Origin: Bacteroidales bacterium
Lineage (GTDB): Bacteria > Bacteroidota > Bacteroidia > Bacteroidales > Muribaculaceae
Length of the DNA stretch: 47,106 bases
Direction of reading: 5' to 3'
Assembly (NCBI GenBank): GCA_004552725.1
Contig: SFNM01000021.1
Location: forward strand, 1 to 47,106
Shown: positions 14,889 through 23,480 of the stretch, in pieces
Layout: every line of letters starts with the position of its first letter
Position numbering within the stretch: the stretch's first letter is position 1
Notes under the pieces: model-generated
Database searches by the model: none
What the model was told of the DNA's origin: nothing
The model's input: the letters and a program-made list of their open reading frames with translations, nothing else
Position numbers and translations under genes: made by a program

Positions 14889-16145
14889 ATGAACAGACTT
14901 CTGCTCGGCATAGCATTACTGTTGTGCTCCGTGACCGTCTCTGCGGTTGTGGAGGACTCTGTTCGTATATACTTCCGACAAAGTAAGGTAAATTTGGATA
15001 TGTCGTTGCATGGCAACGGCGATGCGCTCGCCGGGATTGGCGACCGCCTGCGTAGTCAGTATCCCGACAGCCTTTTCCGGTTAGAGCGAGTAGAGGTGGT
15101 GGGCGGAGCCTCGCCCGAAGGCTCGATAGCTTTCAACCGATGGCTGTCGGAACGACGCGCCGGCGTGCTCTTCGACTACTTCCGTCGCTACGAAGAGGTG
15201 GAAGACTCCATGATGACCTTCACATACTTGGGGCGCGACTGGGGCGGCCTCATCCGGCTGGTGGAGCAGGATTCCGACGTGCCCTTCCGCGAAGAAGTGC
15301 TCGATTTATTACACGAAATCGTGGCACACAACGGTGAACCCTTCGATGGGTTGGATGCCGTGGCGTGGCTCAAGCAGTTGCGCGGCGGTAAGCCCTATTT
15401 ATATATGTACACACACATTTTTCCGGAACTACGAGCCTCGCGCTTGCAGTTGTGGTATGCCACCGTGTGGCGTATGCGGATGATAGAGGCCACCAAGCAG
15501 CCTCTGCCGTTTGCGCCGTCGGTGGTTGCCACGGTGCCGGAGCCGGTCATGGTGCCCATGGCCACAATGCCTGCCAAGTCGCCATTCTATATGGCGCTGA
15601 AGACCAATTTGCTCACCGACGCATTGCTCGTGCCATCCATCGGCGCCGAGTTCTACCTCGGTGGCAATTGGTCGGTGGTAGGAAACTGGATGTACGGTTG
15701 GTGGAAGACCGACCGACATCATTGGTATTGGCGAGCCTACGGCGGCGACTTGGCTGTGCGCTATTGGTTTGGCAGCGCAGCCCAAGCCAAACCGCTGACG
15801 GGCCATCACATAGGCGTGTACGGACAAGTGCTCACCTACGACTTCGAAACCGGTGGCAAGGGCCAGATAGCAGGCCGGCCCGGCGGCTCGTTGTGGGATA
15901 AATGCCATGCCGGTGGCGGCATCGAGTACGGCTACTCGCTGCCCATCCGCCGTCGCCTCAACCTCGATTTTACCATCGGGCTGGGCTACGTGGGCGGTCA
16001 GTACTGGGAGTACAAGCCCGTGGACGACTGCTACGTGTGGCAAGCCACAAAGCGCCGCCATTGGTGGGGACCCACCAAGGCCGAAGTGTCGCTGGTGTGG
16101 CTCATCGGACGCGACAATGTCAACCGGAAAGGAGGTGCGCAGTGA
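14889..16145 (+). CDS. DUF3575 outer-membrane protein with OmpA-like N-terminal part
   Basis: The 418-residue protein has a signal peptide (about 1-20, ending VSAVVED). An OmpA/MotB-like segment at about 25-130 includes VEVVGGASPEGSIAFNRWLSERRA, the peptidoglycan-binding-type signature. The C-terminal half is a DUF3575 beta-barrel-like domain: PFYMALKTNLLTDALLVPSIG, EFYLGGNWSVVGNWMYGWW, and a final aromatic strand. DUF3575 proteins commonly lead fimbrillin loci in Bacteroidales, probably as an outer-membrane anchor or assembly factor. The next gene begins at the overlapping GTGA, so the two are translationally coupled. Confidence 0.88.
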   Translation: MNRLLLGIALLLCSVTVSAVVEDSVRIYFRQSKVNLDMSLHGNGDALAGIGDRLRSQYPDSLFRLERVEVVGGASPEGSIAFNRWLSERRAGVLFDYFRRYEEVEDSMMTFTYLGRDWGGLIRLVEQDSDVPFREEVLDLLHEIVAHNGEPFDGLDAVAWLKQLRGGKPYLYMYTHIFPELRASRLQLWYATVWRMRMIEATKQPLPFAPSVVATVPEPVMVPMATMPAKSPFYMALKTNLLTDALLVPSIGAEFYLGGNWSVVGNWMYGWWKTDRHHWYWRAYGGDLAVRYWFGSAAQAKPLTGHHIGVYGQVLTYDFETGGKGQIAGRPGGSLWDKCHAGGGIEYGYSLPIRRRLNLDFTIGLGYVGGQYWEYKPVDDCYVWQATKRRHWWGPTKAEVSLVWLIGRDNVNRKGGAQ

Positions 16146-17152
16146 GCAAGTGGCTGTGTATCATCGCCTGGCTGTGCCTGCTGCCCCTGCTGAGCGGCTG
16201 CGAGCACAAGGAACTCTGCTACCAACACCCGCACGTGGGTCATATCCGCGTGGTGTTCGACTGGCGCTATGCTCCCGACGCCTCGCCGGCGGGTATGTGC
16301 GTGCTGTTCTACCCCGTGGGCGGTGGCGAGCCGGTGCGCTACGACTTCCGCGGCACCGAAGGCGGCGAAGTGCAGTTGCGCTCGGGCAACTACCTGGTGA
16401 TGTGCTATAACAACGACACCGAGGCAGTGCTCTTCGGTGGCACCGACAACTTCTTCGACTACTCATTCTACACCCGCACCGGCAACGTTCTTGAGCCTAT
16501 CTACGGCAACGCCGCCAACTACGCTCCGCGCACCGACGACGAGCGCGTGGTGATTTGCCCCGACCAAATGTGGGGCGCCATCGCCACCGAGGTGGAGGTG
16601 GGCGACTTCGGTGTGCGTTACCTCTCGCACCACGACGGCGGACGTGCCACCCCCATTGAAGTGCCTATTACCGACGAACAAGTCATAGTGCTATATCCCC
16701 ACGAACTAACTTGCACCTACACCTACGAGGTGCGCAATGTATCCAACCTGAAACACGTGTCGCAGATGTGCGCATCGCTGTCGGGTATGTCGGGCCGCTT
16801 GACTATGTGCAACGAAATGCTTGATGCAGAGAGTGTTACGTTGCCTTTCGAGGCCTTCAGCGACGGCAATTCAACCATCTACGGCAAATTCTACACTTTC
16901 GGTCGCAGCACCGACAACCCCGAACGCAATCGCCTGTTGCTCTACATCATCTTAGATGATGGCGGCAAATTCCTCTACGGAAGCGATGCCGACCGGTTCG
17001 ACGTCACCGACCAAGTGTTGAGCGCCCCCGACCGTCGCCATGTTCACCTCATCGTCGACGGTCTCGACCTCCCTCAGCCTATCGAAAACGGCCACGGCTT
17101 CAACCCCTCGGTCGACGATTGGCAAGAAGTGCATGAGATTATTGAAATGTAA
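16142..17152 (+). CDS. DUF5119 lipoprotein of the fimbrial operon
   Basis: I place the start at GTG 16142, overlapping the DUF3575 stop as GTGA. This start gives a lipoprotein signal, MSKWLCIIAWLCLLPLLSGC, with C20 as the lipid anchor; the longer open frame upstream lies inside DUF3575. The 336-residue protein resembles DUF5119, with HVGHIRVVFDWRYAPDASPAG near the N-terminus and GNYLVMCYNNDTEAVLF at about 90-106. This is the family found between DUF3575 and fimbrillins in Bacteroidales, where the proteins are thought to be minor tip or anchor subunits. No enzyme motif is seen. Confidence 0.85.
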   Translation: MSKWLCIIAWLCLLPLLSGCEHKELCYQHPHVGHIRVVFDWRYAPDASPAGMCVLFYPVGGGEPVRYDFRGTEGGEVQLRSGNYLVMCYNNDTEAVLFGGTDNFFDYSFYTRTGNVLEPIYGNAANYAPRTDDERVVICPDQMWGAIATEVEVGDFGVRYLSHHDGGRATPIEVPITDEQVIVLYPHELTCTYTYEVRNVSNLKHVSQMCASLSGMSGRLTMCNEMLDAESVTLPFEAFSDGNSTIYGKFYTFGRSTDNPERNRLLLYIILDDGGKFLYGSDADRFDVTDQVLSAPDRRHVHLIVDGLDLPQPIENGHGFNPSVDDWQEVHEIIEM

Positions 17153-17225
17153 ACACACAATCACTCTCGGCACACACCACATTCACCAACGAACAATAAA
17201 TCTATCAATTAACTAAAAACCCTTA

Positions 17226-18398
17226 ATGCGAATGAAAAAGTATTTCATCGGAGCAGCGGCTCTGCTGGCCTTCACTGCCTGCTCCAACGACGAAACCGTC
17301 GACCTCAACCAAGACGGCAACGTGATCAGTTTTGCTGTCACCGCCAACAATCCCTCCCGCGTTTCTACCGAAGACGGCCAAGGCGTGTACTGTAACAACA
17401 ACAAACCTAAGGAATTCAGAGTCTATGCCGTTTACAATAGTAAATCCTATATCAATGGTGACCTCATCAAACTCAATGGCAGCAAATACGAAAACCAAGG
17501 AGGTACCCGCTACTGGCCCAGTACCGGCGACGTGACCTTCTACGCTCTCCAAAATGCAGATATGGACTGGACCAATCCCGCCACTCCGCAGGTTAAAGAC
17601 TTCACAGTTAATCCTGCTGTTGGAAGCCAAGTTGACTTTGTTTACGCTCGCAAGACTCAATCCAAGTCTGCCAATGCTCCAGTTACCCTCAACTTCCGCC
17701 ACGCTCTCTCGCAAATCGTATTCGAGGCTATTAACAAAAACGGCCACCTCGACGTAGTCATCGACGAAGTGAAGATTGTGAACGTAGCCGGCACAGGTAC
17801 TTTCACCTTCCCGGCTTTAGACACAGACGATAATGTAGTCGACCACGACCAATCGTCAACAACTGCTATTGCAAACCAAGGCACTTGGGCTCTCCAAGCC
17901 GCAAACCAAAGCTTCGCAGTTGCTGTTCCTGCCGGCAAACAAGCTGTTCATGGCGATAATAATACAGTCAAGCTAACATCAGAAAACATTGCCACCAAGG
18001 AATACAGCGCAAACGCTATGCTCCTCCTCCCCCACTCAGGTGCTGCTACCACTGCTTGGAATCCTTCAGAGGGTAAAGCTACAGAAAGCACAAAATCGTA
18101 CTTCCTTGTAAAGTGCTCCATTCGTAACGTAAATGACGGTACAGGTATCGCAAAAGCTGGTGATGTATATCTCTGGGGTAATGAAACAAGCACTGCATAT
18201 GTTGCTATTCCTTATTCGTTTGCTTGGGAGCAAGGTAAGAAATACACTTACACCTTTACTTTCGACAAAGGTAATGGCGGCTACGACCCCGGCACTGATA
18301 CTCCGACTCCAGTACTCGTGCCCATCACAATTGATATCACCGTCGACGACTTCGTGAAAGGTGCTGATACTGAGATTCCTATGCAAACCAACCCCTAA
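17226..18398 (+). CDS. Fimbrillin-family lipoprotein (likely main subunit)
   Basis: The 390-residue protein has a lipobox at C19 (LLAFTACSND). An alternative ATG at 17232 would give a tighter signal, MKKYFIGAAALLAFTAC. The body matches fimbrillin-like proteins: GTRYWPSTGDVTFYALQN and, after a spacer, NFRHALSQIVFEAINKN, the conserved 'HALS' strand. A C-terminal TYTFTFDKGNGGYDP leads to VPITIDITVDDF. Such subunits are exported as lipoproteins, trimmed and polymerised by strand exchange. Its base use is more AT-rich than that of the gene after it, as often seen for abundant surface antigens. A hairpin at 18458-18481 follows. Confidence 0.85.
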   Translation: MRMKKYFIGAAALLAFTACSNDETVDLNQDGNVISFAVTANNPSRVSTEDGQGVYCNNNKPKEFRVYAVYNSKSYINGDLIKLNGSKYENQGGTRYWPSTGDVTFYALQNADMDWTNPATPQVKDFTVNPAVGSQVDFVYARKTQSKSANAPVTLNFRHALSQIVFEAINKNGHLDVVIDEVKIVNVAGTGTFTFPALDTDDNVVDHDQSSTTAIANQGTWALQAANQSFAVAVPAGKQAVHGDNNTVKLTSENIATKEYSANAMLLLPHSGAATTAWNPSEGKATESTKSYFLVKCSIRNVNDGTGIAKAGDVYLWGNETSTAYVAIPYSFAWEQGKKYTYTFTFDKGNGGYDPGTDTPTPVLVPITIDITVDDFVKGADTEIPMQTNP

Positions 18399-18457
18399 TC
18401 GCAGACAATACTTTCTCCTCTTACCTTAGTCAATGAATAATTGAACTAATGACAGGG

Positions 18458-18481
18458 TGTGAGGGGGTAAAACCCCTCACA
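18458..18481 (+). terminator. Hairpin between the two fimbrillin genes, possible attenuator
   Basis: TGTGAGGGG pairs with CCCCTCACA (9 bp) around a GTAAAA loop, 21 bases before the next ATG. There is no T run, so it may trim or partly stop transcription, or protect the upstream mRNA, rather than end it fully. Confidence 0.55.
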
Positions 18482-18501
18482 TTCACTAACTTACAAAAGC
18501 A

Positions 18502-19920
18502 ATGACTGATTTTTCCTTCTCTCACTTAGCGCGTGCGTTGGCGGCGGTGGCGCTGCCGACCCTGGCGCTGCTCTCCACTGCGTGCGACGACGACTTGCAC
18601 CGCGACATCGACGACGGCCGTATCTCTTTCACCGTGCAGAGCGATGCGCCCACGGCTTCGCGTTCCGCCGACGATGCCGACCGCTGGTGGCTTGATGTCG
18701 ACGGCGACTCGGTGCCGCTGTCGCTGTCGCAAGGGCTCAACGACGACTTCGACTGGCGCTCCGACGGCGCCTCGCGAGGCGAGCCTTTCGGCTCGAAAAA
18801 AGCCTTGAGCGAGATAGTGGTGAGCGGCTACACCGCCTCCGGCGCCAAGTTGATGGAAAATGAAGTGATAAGTGTGAGCGGGTCGTCGGCCACCTCGTCG
18901 CACTTCTGGCCGCAAGAAGCGGTATCGTTCTTTGCCCACGCCACCTCGATGACCATACCCGGTTTTGCGCCTACCTACAGCATGAGCGGCGGTGTGTGCA
19001 CCGGTTCGCTGGGCGCATACACTGTGCCACATTCCGCCGACGGCACCAAAGATGCCGAGGCGCAGCCCGACATCGTGGTGGCCATTGCGCCCAACCGCGA
19101 CCGCGCCGGTGGTGTCGTCGACCTCAAATTTCACCACGCTCTCAGCGCGTTGGTGTTCAAGATGGGGCAAATGCCGCCCGGCACCACGGTGCAGAGCATC
19201 GAAATCAGCGGCGTACACGGCTCCGGCACGTGCACCTTTGCCGCTTCCGGCACCGATGGCGTGGACTACACATGGGCTGTCACCGATGCCGCCACTCAAT
19301 CCTACAAGCAAACATATTCCCACACCAAAGACGCCACCGGTCCGCTGGGCAACGCCACCCAGACGTTTATGCTCATGCCCCAAGCCATCGGCGCCGATGC
19401 CACCCTCACCATTAATTTCAAAATCGAAGGCCGTGGCGAATACACGCTGTCGAAGAAACTCAACACGCTGTCTGTCACCGAGTGGAAGCCCGACCATCGC
19501 TACGAGTTCACCATCGGCATCTTGGCCAACGAGGTGGATGTGGAAGTCACTGATAAGGTGGTCGGCAAAGTGAAGTCCGACTTGCAAATAAAAAACACGG
19601 GCTTGGCCTCGGGCTATATCCGCGCCACGATGGTGGGTTTCTGGGTGAATGCCTCCGGTGCCATCGTGGCTCCTTGGCGCGACACCGAGGGCACGTTCAA
19701 CGGCCTGGCAGGCTCGAACTGGACAAAGGGCTCTGACGGCTTCTATTACTACACGCAGCCGGTGGCTCCGGGCGCTACGACCTCAAAGTTGTTTGAGACC
19801 TACACGCTCACGGCCGCTCCGCCGGTGGAAGGTGCCCACCTGGAACTAACCATCCTGGCTCAAATCGTCATCGAATCCGACCTCAAAACCGCCTGGCCGG
19901 CTTCCCCCTTCACCCCATAA
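18502..19920 (+). CDS. Second fimbrillin-like lipoprotein
   Basis: The 472-residue protein has a lipoprotein signal ending at C28 (LALLSTACDDD). The fimbrillin pattern is present: SSHFWPQEAVSFFAHA at about 132-147, then LKFHHALSALVFKMGQMPPGT, and YTLSKKLNTLSVTEWKPDHRYEF. It is longer and more GC-rich than the first fimbrillin and has an extra C-terminal domain (about 365-472) beginning SDLQIKNTGL. That domain may make it a minor, tip or anchor subunit; this is inference. It ends the operon, and the second palindrome element starts 44 bases later. Confidence 0.82.
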   Translation: MTDFSFSHLARALAAVALPTLALLSTACDDDLHRDIDDGRISFTVQSDAPTASRSADDADRWWLDVDGDSVPLSLSQGLNDDFDWRSDGASRGEPFGSKKALSEIVVSGYTASGAKLMENEVISVSGSSATSSHFWPQEAVSFFAHATSMTIPGFAPTYSMSGGVCTGSLGAYTVPHSADGTKDAEAQPDIVVAIAPNRDRAGGVVDLKFHHALSALVFKMGQMPPGTTVQSIEISGVHGSGTCTFAASGTDGVDYTWAVTDAATQSYKQTYSHTKDATGPLGNATQTFMLMPQAIGADATLTINFKIEGRGEYTLSKKLNTLSVTEWKPDHRYEFTIGILANEVDVEVTDKVVGKVKSDLQIKNTGLASGYIRATMVGFWVNASGAIVAPWRDTEGTFNGLAGSNWTKGSDGFYYYTQPVAPGATTSKLFETYTLTAAPPVEGAHLELTILAQIVIESDLKTAWPASPFTP

Positions 19921-19963
19921 GCCCCGCGAGCGCGTTTGCACACGACCTCCCCGCCACATGGCA

Positions 19964-20373
19964 CACGCGTTCCACGCGTGCGCGTTCGCACCGCACAACT
20001 CCGCCGGCGATGAAAAACGCGTGGAACGCGTGTGCACCGCACACCCCCCCGCAGGCGAGAGAAACGCGTGGAACGCGTTCTCGCATCGGTAACCCCGCAG
20101 TGCCGCGTAAGCGGCTCTGTGGGGTGGTGCTCATACCTCTCCATCTCAACCATGGAATGGTTGATTAACCGCGCCAAACATAGGCAACCATTCCATGGTT
20201 GCTACGTCGTGGGGAACCACATACCCCACAGAGCCGCTTCACTTCGTTACGCGGCACTGCGGGGTTATCGATGCGAGCACGCGTTCCACGCGTGCGCCAT
20301 GTGGCGGCGGAGGTGCGGCGCGCGCGTTTCTCTCGCTGGCGGAGGATGGGGGCGGACACGCGTTCCACGCGTG
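19964..20373. mobile_element. Transposase-less palindrome element related to 13374-14545
   Basis: The core, 20064-20294 (231 bp), is mirror-symmetric: ACGCGTGGAACGCGT (20064-20078), CCCCGCAG...CTGTGGGG (20093-20124), CAACCATGGAATGGTTG (20147-20163), a 20-base centre, GCAACCATTCCATGGTTGC (20184-20202), CCCCACAG...CTGCGGGG (20224-20264) and CACGCGTTCCACGCGTG (20278-20294). Outer palindromes lie at 19964-19980, 20017-20031 and 20357-20373, the last 79 bases from its neighbour. It has the same parts in the same order as the transposase locus, with no gene. It lies between convergent gene ends. It is probably a non-autonomous derivative mobilised in trans. Confidence 0.82.
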
Positions 20374-20395
20374 CGCACCACCTTCCTGCTTAGTG

Positions 20396-20659
20396 TCAGT
20401 TGACGGTGTCGCGGCGGAAATCGCGCGGCGCGGCGCTTCGCTGCGGCGTGCTTTTGGCGCTTTTGCGGCGCTTTGATGTCGATGACTTCGGCGTGTGGGG
20501 CCGTTGCGGGGCGACGGCGACCGTGTCGACGACTACCACCACTTGCGGGGTAGGGGAGGAGCACCCACGCGAGGCTACCAGCGCTGCGATGAGCAGCACC
20601 GCCAAGCCGAAGGTTACACCCGCCAACTGCGGCCCGTTGAGGCGAAAGCGTTTAGCCAT
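20396..20659 (-). CDS. Small membrane protein of unknown function
   Basis: I do not recognise this 87-residue protein. It has one membrane segment (GVTFGLAVLLIAALVA, about 14-29), followed by a Val-rich stretch (QVVVVVDTVAVAP) and a very basic, Ser/Thr/Lys-rich tail. It overlaps the 3' end of the NSS transporter gene by 8 bases, so it is co-transcribed with it and might be a small accessory subunit. The base composition around 20420-20470 is repetitive and GC-rich. Confidence 0.55.
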   Translation of the reverse strand: MAKRFRLNGPQLAGVTFGLAVLLIAALVASRGCSSPTPQVVVVVDTVAVAPQRPHTPKSSTSKRRKSAKSTPQRSAAPRDFRRDTVN

Positions 20660-22019
20660 TGCGCACCAAGTTCCAAACTAAAATGAGCAATACGAGCGCC
20701 GGCGCGAGGTAGCGCACCACCATTTCCACCGGACGAATCACACGGCAGCGCAGGCGTCCGTGGTTCGACATTTCGTCGCGTAAGAGAGTGCGCGGCGCCA
20801 CCCATCCCACGAAGATGCACACGGCAATCGACACCAGCGGCAGGAGGTAGTTGGAGGTGATGTAGTCGAGCAGGTCGAAGATGGTGAGGCCGAAAACCTT
20901 GACATCCTCCATGGTGCTGAACGAAAGAGCGCAAACGGCGCTGAGCGGCAGCAGCGGCAGGGTGGTCCACAGCACCGCAGCGCGGCGCGAGAGGTTGAGC
21001 CGTTCCACCAAAAAGGCCACGGTGACTTCAAGCAGCGACACCGTGGATGTGAGGGCGGCGGCGAACAGCAGCAAGAAGAACAGGATGGCGCACAATCCCG
21101 TGGCCGGCATCAGCGCAAACACTTCGGGAAGTGTGCGGAATACCAATGTGGTGCCGCGCAGTTCTTGTCCTTGAAGGCCGGTGGCGGTCATGGCCGGGAA
21201 TATGACCAAGCCCACCAACACAGCCACCAAAAGCGATGAAGCCACCACAATGACCGAGGTGCGGGTGAGGCGAGCGTCGTCGGGATAGTAAGAAGCGTAT
21301 GTGATGAGGATACCCATGCCGAGGCTGAGCGAGAAGAATGCTTGCCCTAAGGCTGAAATCACGGTGGAGAACGTGATTTTTGAGAAGTCCGGTGCCAGGA
21401 ACCACGCGATGCCGTCGGCCGCTCCCGGCAGCGACAGCGTCACACCGCAGAGGATGATGAGTACCACAAACAGAGTGGGCATCATGATGTTCGACAAGCG
21501 CTCAATGCCCTTTGCTACACCGCCCAGCAGCACGAACATATTGATTAAAATCACCGTCCATGTGGCCAAAATCGGCAGCCACGGGCTGGCGATGTACTGT
21601 CCCATGTGTGCGGCGAAGATTTCGGAATTGGTGGTGGCGCCTTCGATGGGCGCAAATAAATCGCCTGTGACAGAGCTGATTAGGTATTCAAACGTCCAGC
21701 CTTCTACCACGAAATAGTAGGCGTTAATCATAAACGGTGCCACTACCGACACAATGCCGATGAGCCACCAGCGTGTGCCGGGCGCCATCTTGCGGAATAC
21801 GCCCACAGAGTCGCTGCGCCCGGCGCGTCCGAGAGCAAATTCGGCGAGCATGGCCGGGATGCCGAGGATGGCGATGCAGGCGATGTAGAGCAACAAGAAA
21901 GCGGCACCGCCGTTGTCGGCGGTTTCGGCGGGGAAGCGCCAAATATTGCCGAGACCGACGGCTGAGCCGACGGTGGCGGCGAGGAGTCCTAATTTCGAGG
22001 CAAATTGATTGCGAGCCAT
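20652..22019 (-). CDS. Sodium-dependent transporter, NSS/SNF family
   Basis: The 455-residue protein has about 11-12 membrane segments and the LeuT-fold signature at its N-terminus: LAATVGSAVGLGNIWRFP, the unwound TM1 that holds sodium and substrate. TM2 follows with FLLLYIACIAILGIPAMLAEFALGR. These transporters import amino acids or related solutes with sodium across the inner membrane; the substrate cannot be told from sequence. It starts 28 bases after miaB and overlaps the small membrane-protein gene, forming a miaB-transporter-small protein unit. Confidence 0.92.
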   Translation of the reverse strand: MARNQFASKLGLLAATVGSAVGLGNIWRFPAETADNGGAAFLLLYIACIAILGIPAMLAEFALGRAGRSDSVGVFRKMAPGTRWWLIGIVSVVAPFMINAYYFVVEGWTFEYLISSVTGDLFAPIEGATTNSEIFAAHMGQYIASPWLPILATWTVILINMFVLLGGVAKGIERLSNIMMPTLFVVLIILCGVTLSLPGAADGIAWFLAPDFSKITFSTVISALGQAFFSLSLGMGILITYASYYPDDARLTRTSVIVVASSLLVAVLVGLVIFPAMTATGLQGQELRGTTLVFRTLPEVFALMPATGLCAILFFLLLFAAALTSTVSLLEVTVAFLVERLNLSRRAAVLWTTLPLLPLSAVCALSFSTMEDVKVFGLTIFDLLDYITSNYLLPLVSIAVCIFVGWVAPRTLLRDEMSNHGRLRCRVIRPVEMVVRYLAPALVLLILVWNLVRNG

Positions 22020-22047
22020 AGCAATAATAGTTGAGTGTGTGTGATTA

Positions 22048-23406
22048 TCAGTCGGCTAATTCGCAGATGAGAGTGGCGGAAGTGGCGTCGACCACGCGCA
22101 CGCGGGCGATTTGCCCCACGCCGTATGTGCCGCGCGGTAGCACGCACGTCTTGTTGCCGTCGGTGCGACCCACTAATTGGTCGGCCGAGCGTTTGGAGAT
22201 GCCTTCAACCAGCACGTCGAAAGTGCGACCGATGTCGCGGCGGTTCGAAGCCAGCGATAGTTCGTTTTGGAGTGCAATCATGCGGTTGAGGCGGTCGATT
22301 TTCACCTCTTCCGGCACGTTGTCGGGCATCGAGCGCGAGGCGAGGGTGCCCGGACGCTCGGAGTATTTAAACATAAAAGCGGCATCGAAGCCCACGGTGC
22401 GCATCAAGTCGAGGGTGAGGTCGAAATCCGCTTCCGACTCGTTGTAGAAGCCGGTGAACATATCGGTGGTGATGGTGCACTGTGGCATCACCCGGCGGAT
22501 GGCTGCCACGCGGTCGAGATACCATTCACGCGTGTATTTGCGGTTCATATTTTTGAGCACTTCGTTGCTACCCGACTGCACCGGCAGGTGGATGTGCTTG
22601 CAGATGTTGGGGCGCGACGCCATGGCATTGATGACATCGTCGGAGAGGTCTTTGGGGTGGGAAGTGGTGAAGCGCACGCGCATCGTCGGAGCGGCATCGG
22701 CCACAGCCAGCAGCAGGGCGGCGAAGTCGGTGACGGTGCCGTCGGCGGCTTCGAAGCGGTAGGAGTTGACATTCTGGCCCAAAAGGGTCACTTCCTTGAA
22801 GCCGCGCTCGGCCAAGTCGGCCACCTCGCGCAGGATGCTGTCGAGCGGACGCGACCGCTCGCGCCCGCGAGTGTAGGGCACGATGCAGTAGGAGCAGAAG
22901 TTGTTGCAGCCGCGCATGATGCTTACGAAACCGCTCACGCGGTTGGCCCCGATGCGCCGTGGTACCACGTTGCGGTAGGTCTCGGTGGTGCTGAGGTCCA
23001 CGTTCATGGCCTTGTGGCCCATTTCGGCTGAGGCAAAGAGTTCGGGGAGGGCGAGGTAAGCGTCGGGCCCTGCCACCACGTCAACACCGTAGTCGTTGAG
23101 CAGCGTTTGCTGCACGCGCTCGGCCATGCAGCCAATCACGCCGATAATCAAGCGCGAGCCCTTGCGGCGGCGACGCAACGAGGCGAGAAATTGCAGGCGC
23201 GAGAAGATTTTCTGCTCCGCGTTGTCGCGGATGGAGCAAGTATTTAGAAGGATGGCGTCGGCATTCTCGATATTGTCGGTGAGGTCATAGCCCGCCATTT
23301 CCAGAATGGAGGCAACCACCTCGGAATCGGCCACGTTCATCTGGCAACCGTATGTTTCGATGTATAAAAATCGGTTTTCCGACGAAATATTGTCTGTTTT
23401 AGTCAT
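22048..23406 (-). CDS. miaB: tRNA methylthiotransferase MiaB
   Basis: MiaB adds the methylthio group to isopentenyl-adenosine-37 of tRNAs reading U-starting codons, using two iron-sulfur clusters. The 452-residue protein shows the N-terminal methylthiotransferase domain with ETYGCQMNVADSE and LLNTCSIRDNAEQK. The radical-SAM motif is MRGCNNFCSYCIVPYTRGRE at about 165-183. MFTGFYNESEADF and a C-terminal TRAM domain (about 385-450) follow. Length and order are typical. The promoter probably lies in the palindrome at 23446-23463. Confidence 0.96.
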   Translation of the reverse strand: MTKTDNISSENRFLYIETYGCQMNVADSEVVASILEMAGYDLTDNIENADAILLNTCSIRDNAEQKIFSRLQFLASLRRRRKGSRLIIGVIGCMAERVQQTLLNDYGVDVVAGPDAYLALPELFASAEMGHKAMNVDLSTTETYRNVVPRRIGANRVSGFVSIMRGCNNFCSYCIVPYTRGRERSRPLDSILREVADLAERGFKEVTLLGQNVNSYRFEAADGTVTDFAALLLAVADAAPTMRVRFTTSHPKDLSDDVINAMASRPNICKHIHLPVQSGSNEVLKNMNRKYTREWYLDRVAAIRRVMPQCTITTDMFTGFYNESEADFDLTLDLMRTVGFDAAFMFKYSERPGTLASRSMPDNVPEEVKIDRLNRMIALQNELSLASNRRDIGRTFDVLVEGISKRSADQLVGRTDGNKTCVLPRGTYGVGQIARVRVVDATSATLICELAD

Positions 23407-23421
23407 TATTTTGCAAAAAAA

Positions 23422-23463
23422 TTTGTGTTAATACACAATTATAAGTAATTTTGTGCAAAATTA
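23422..23463. promoter_or_regulatory. Face-to-face promoters of miaB and the small gene
   Basis: On the plus strand, TTTG (23422-23425) lies 20 bases before TAATTTTG (23446-23453). The same -7 sequence recurs on the minus strand at 23463-23456, forming TAATTTTG-TG-CAAAATTA. The plus-strand promoter predicts a transcript starting after the in-frame ATG at 23451 and so supports ATG 23481 for the downstream gene. Confidence 0.55.
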
Positions 23464-23480
23464 CAAAAATTACTTCAAAT

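Noticed and set aside
20400..20681. Plus-strand frames opposite the small membrane protein
   Set aside because: The minus-strand gene overlaps the transporter gene and has a clear membrane segment; the plus frames are compositional.
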